From DATKEG01 sp035544515 (GTDB lineage Bacteria; Acidobacteriota; Vicinamibacteria; Fen-336): DNA of 14,588 nt. The notes under the pieces are model-generated. The model was not told where the DNA came from and made no database searches. It saw only the letters and a program-made list of their open reading frames with translations. Below are positions 13,101 through 14,588 of the stretch, one piece after another (within the stretch, counting starts at the first letter, position 1; each line of letters starts with the position of its first letter). The translations under genes and the position numbers were made by a program. The stretch spans positions 1 to 14,588 of the forward strand of contig DATKEG010000207.1 of NCBI GenBank assembly GCA_035544515.1, in the 5' to 3' direction.

Positions 13101-14588
13101 ACGTGCGCGGGCGAAGCGGTCGAGGTGGTCGTCCGTTCCTCGGCCCTGGGTGCTTTCACCTACCCGGTCCTCGGCGGCAGCCCGCTCAGCCTCTACTACT
13201 TCGACGTCGGGACGGTCCTGACGCCGCACGTCTTCTGGATCGCCTATCCCACCACGGGCCCGGCCTGCTACGCGGCCACGCGCGAGCCCTGCGGCGAAGC
13301 GGGCACCCGCCCCGACGGCTGGCCCTCGGCCGGCACGCGCGCGGTCCTGGTCAACACGCTGGGCAACCTGGTCGAGGCCTATCCCCCCGGAGGCGCCGCC
13401 ACCGCGGGCCTCTGGACGGACGTGGTGTACGAGCGGGAGCGGATCGTCAACCGCCGCGACGAGGAGACGGGCACGGACCACTTCTTCGCCGAGGGCACCA
13501 ACGAATGGGTCCGCGAGCCACTCGACAACTCGCAGTTCGAGCTGGCGCCGGTTACCGCGGGCACGGCGGTGGCAGCCTCGGCGTCCAGCGTGGGCCACGG
13601 CCAGTACGAAGCGCCGGTGACGATGTCCCCGGCCCCCTCGCTGAACACGATCGAGTGGGAGGCGACGATGCGCCCGAACCTCGTCCCCTATCTCCCCTTC
13701 GTGTCCGGCCAGACCCTCCCCGGCGAGGTGGACCCCCGCTACGTCGACAACTCGAACCCCGCCGCCCCCCGCCTGCGGGAGCGCGTGATCGACCCCAACC
13801 GCACCTGGTCCTCCCGCGGCACGTTCAGCCTCTGGGGCGCCCGCGCCCACCTCTCGTCGATCGACCCCGCCCCGATCTTCCTGCGCGAGAACCTCACGAC
13901 CGCCCACGACTCGAGCGTCCGCTTCTCGATCGAACCCCCCGCGTTCGCCCTGGAGCTCCTCCCCGTCCAGGTCCTCTTCGAGCTCCGCCGCGGCGCGGAA
14001 AGCATCCTCACGGCCAACGGCTCGACCCGCGAACCCGACGGCACCTTCCGCATCCCGGCGGACCACCCGCTCGCGGAGGGCCAATACACCGCGGTCCTGA
14101 GCCTCCTCGGCGTAGCCGGCCGCACGGCCCAGGCCCTCGTTTCGCAGCCGGTCCCGGTGGAAGCCGGCATCGTCACCCTGACCGTCGACACGAACAACGA
14201 CACGATCGTGGACGACGCGGACGACGAGGCGTTCCGGAAGGACCCGAGCCGGGCCTTTGCGTTCTGGGAGGCGGATCCGGAGGCGGAAGGGCTCAGGACC
14301 TTGGAGGACTACGCAACGCTGCGGGTGCGCGTGCCGTTTGCGCTGCCGAGTAACCAGAGCCTGGCGCTGACGCTCGTCGGCTCGCAGTGGATCCTCAAGA
14401 AGAAGGTTGTGTCGGAAAAGGACTATCTGAGCAATCCCGATGAAGCCCAACGGCAGCTCGCATCATTGGATGACACGGACGGCCAGCCTCTGCCACGTGG
14501 AAGCGACCAGTTTGAAATCCCATCGGCTACTCTGACCGGCGGAGACAATCACTTCCTCCTGAGGTGCTTGCCTAAGGACGCCGCACCC
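10101..14588 (+). CDS. Giant secreted protein with degenerate transglutaminase-like domain (Rhs-associated type), 3' end outside window
   Basis: An open frame of 1496 codons runs to the window edge. Order: signal peptide (1-24, cleavage near GMA-Q); charged Arg/Glu/Ala-rich helices (about 26-135), coiled-coil-like; transglutaminase-like domain (about 184-322) with MLRAKGVPARYVRGTVEV, VWTEAYLPYANYRG and VWLPLDAAFKPL; beta-rich part (390-560); a conserved middle domain (about 634-742, QGSILENRVFE ... TGVGYVV ... GGHSGG); an Ig-like domain (about 784-885, LARPLRVLVTDGDGFPLANS); further beta-rich sequence; an EF-hand-like loop DTNNDTIVDDADD (1363-1375). From memory, the first domains match large exported proteins that often continue into Rhs/YD repeats; no YD repeat is reached here. 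The catalytic Cys and His seem replaced (AGNDADTA, LERVW), so a structural role is likely. Codon use changes sharply after residue 1433. Probably secreted or surface-bound; its target is unknown. Confidence 0.85.
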   Translation, partial: MRLVGAPLGAVGALLVAAGPGMAQERVWERSAAALARAEAAPAEAASLLRASLRELERRDAARQREFSEAASRPLPAKAAQRLERARAAYQAGHGRLLDVLRQTVDGAPAAGTRPGLLREARQIVARIEETARREPVSADDLPVGAPALTPPTLGVASGTASTVPIGPVPQTLKDAADALPGVVEVYEWVRNALAPEFYYGVMKGDVQTYLEQAGNDADTASVLVQMLRAKGVPARYVRGTVEVRGPTLARVVGTANVEQAVRVLERAGIPHEAVLGAGGVASVKLERVWTEAYLPYANYRGVIFDGQGRVWLPLDAAFKPLAPPSGMDVVGDLGFEPQAAWEDYLAATQTATPLEFVRGRVEQLLETRPGTSYDSTLNRRVFGAEVHGLLPNTLPYKVVSVTEVGYDLPDALVHTLRLTADRDGAPLLDATLPVRDVLPRRLTLSYEPATEEDAEVVASYGSVTTTPPYLFEVKPILRSGGVEIAAGTPIGMGVSFALRMELTTPGGSRVVTNAALAGNTTAVGLGGRETTAAEEGSGTEAEILAGIAQGYWRSWNDTDDELADLLKVVPLRPTVSACLVGSAVEVEYAGGDPLYPVLYEWKGLLIDADLRSSAPVGLDSRESEGPFLLLSGLQGSILENRVFETRHDVEAVSTAKALGLAGSQGIAVHDLTSANVDEVLAALPFDAAVKAEVRDAVARGFGVRIPAQPVTHLAWTGVGYVVTDAVTSAAAYQLQGGHSGGVTAPSVADFPAELRDALEIREGEPKQDENRGVARLQKFQSTDFQIGTVNKQLARPLRVLVTDGDGFPLANSSVTFSVIGGGGALVSPRGGTHAEVDVRSNEDGVAQVALLLGQRTDVIPRFLLPEQGQEHATQVGLNLVTARAELARLDEPFMALGLPDDQRDPQSGRSFAALTLRGGADAGWSANLRVATRLSVGAEDPYGNPLSNFPIRVAYRPLPVPATVPGYTSLRDATDSPGGVLGPPDFERCVAATPVVAKGTCAGEAVEVVVRSSALGAFTYPVLGGSPLSLYYFDVGTVLTPHVFWIAYPTTGPACYAATREPCGEAGTRPDGWPSAGTRAVLVNTLGNLVEAYPPGGAATAGLWTDVVYERERIVNRRDEETGTDHFFAEGTNEWVREPLDNSQFELAPVTAGTAVAASASSVGHGQYEAPVTMSPAPSLNTIEWEATMRPNLVPYLPFVSGQTLPGEVDPRYVDNSNPAAPRLRERVIDPNRTWSSRGTFSLWGARAHLSSIDPAPIFLRENLTTAHDSSVRFSIEPPAFALELLPVQVLFELRRGAESILTANGSTREPDGTFRIPADHPLAEGQYTAVLSLLGVAGRTAQALVSQPVPVEAGIVTLTVDTNNDTIVDDADDEAFRKDPSRAFAFWEADPEAEGLRTLEDYATLRVRVPFALPSNQSLALTLVGSQWILKKKVVSEKDYLSNPDEAQRQLASLDDTDGQPLPRGSDQFEIPSATLTGGDNHFLLRCLPKDAAP
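14400..14588 (+). other. Compositionally distinct 3' segment of the giant gene
   Basis: In these 63 in-frame codons 23 end in A or T, against 6 in the 63 codons just before (14211-14399). G+C is 32, 34 and 35 of 60 in the blocks starting at 14401, 14461 and 14521, against 44 of 60 at 13981-14040. The reading frame stays open and the protein still alternates hydrophobic residues plausibly (NHFLLRC). It may be a transferred or recombined C-terminal module. Confidence 0.6.

Noticed and set aside
9927..14450. Antisense open frame of about 1500 codons over the giant gene
   Set aside because: Its translation is His/Arg/Gly/Ala-rich with no recognisable domains. It results from strong G/C third-position bias of the real plus-strand gene, which has a signal peptide, a ribosome site and family motifs.

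Overview
The window is a compact, high-GC (about 70% by eye) bacterial chromosomal segment with 14 protein-coding genes and no RNA genes, insertion sequences, CRISPR arrays or prophage hallmarks. The organism looks Gram-negative: it has acetate permease ActP with its DUF485 partner, YiiX-like and YdjM-like proteins, and secreted proteins with Sec-type leaders. The small gene at 7211-7450 begins MARGFDSKSVADQQE, a form I associate with Acidobacteriota. Together with the GC content this makes an acidobacterial lineage (for example Vicinamibacteria or Thermoanaerobaculia) the best guess, at modest confidence.

Layout. At 1-306 (minus) is the 5' part of a zinc-ribbon protein with a proline-rich tail; its 3' end lies outside the window. 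Divergent from it, 413-5290 (plus) is a four-gene unit with almost no spacing: a DciA/DUF721 protein, a thiolase (ATGA overlap), a 3-hydroxyacyl-CoA dehydrogenase (TTG start directly after the thiolase stop) and a secreted GH127 glycosidase (4-base gap). Convergent to it, 5324-7973 (minus) carries, in transcription order, a YdjM/DUF457 membrane protein, the small acidobacterial-type protein, DUF485 and ActP.

A YiiX-like permuted NlpC/P60 hydrolase (8010-8852, plus) diverges from the YdjM gene across 36 bases. It runs convergently, with a 3-base gap, into a minus-strand operon of ribbon-helix-helix antitoxin, MazF toxin and a NUDT15-like Nudix hydrolase (9923 down to 8856). Toxin and Nudix genes are joined by a GTGA overlap.

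From 10101 to the window end runs one open frame of at least 1496 codons. It encodes a secreted multidomain protein of the type often found with Rhs/YD-repeat proteins: signal peptide, charged helical region, degenerate transglutaminase-like fold, a conserved middle domain, an Ig-like domain, further beta-rich sequence and an EF-hand-like acidic loop. The gene is incomplete at its 3' end. Its last 63 codons show an abrupt change in codon use.

Functionally, thiolase and dehydrogenase handle C4 or longer acyl-CoA, and ActP/DUF485 can import the acetate that feeds acetyl-CoA, so 883-6889 has a carbon-assimilation theme to which GH127 adds plant-type arabinoside degradation. The right half (8010-14588) is more accessory in character: toxin-antitoxin, Nudix, cysteine hydrolase and a giant surface or secreted protein. 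The points most worth a second look are the codon-use break near 14400, the apparent loss of catalytic Cys and His in the transglutaminase-like domain, and the antitoxin-MazF-Nudix coupling.
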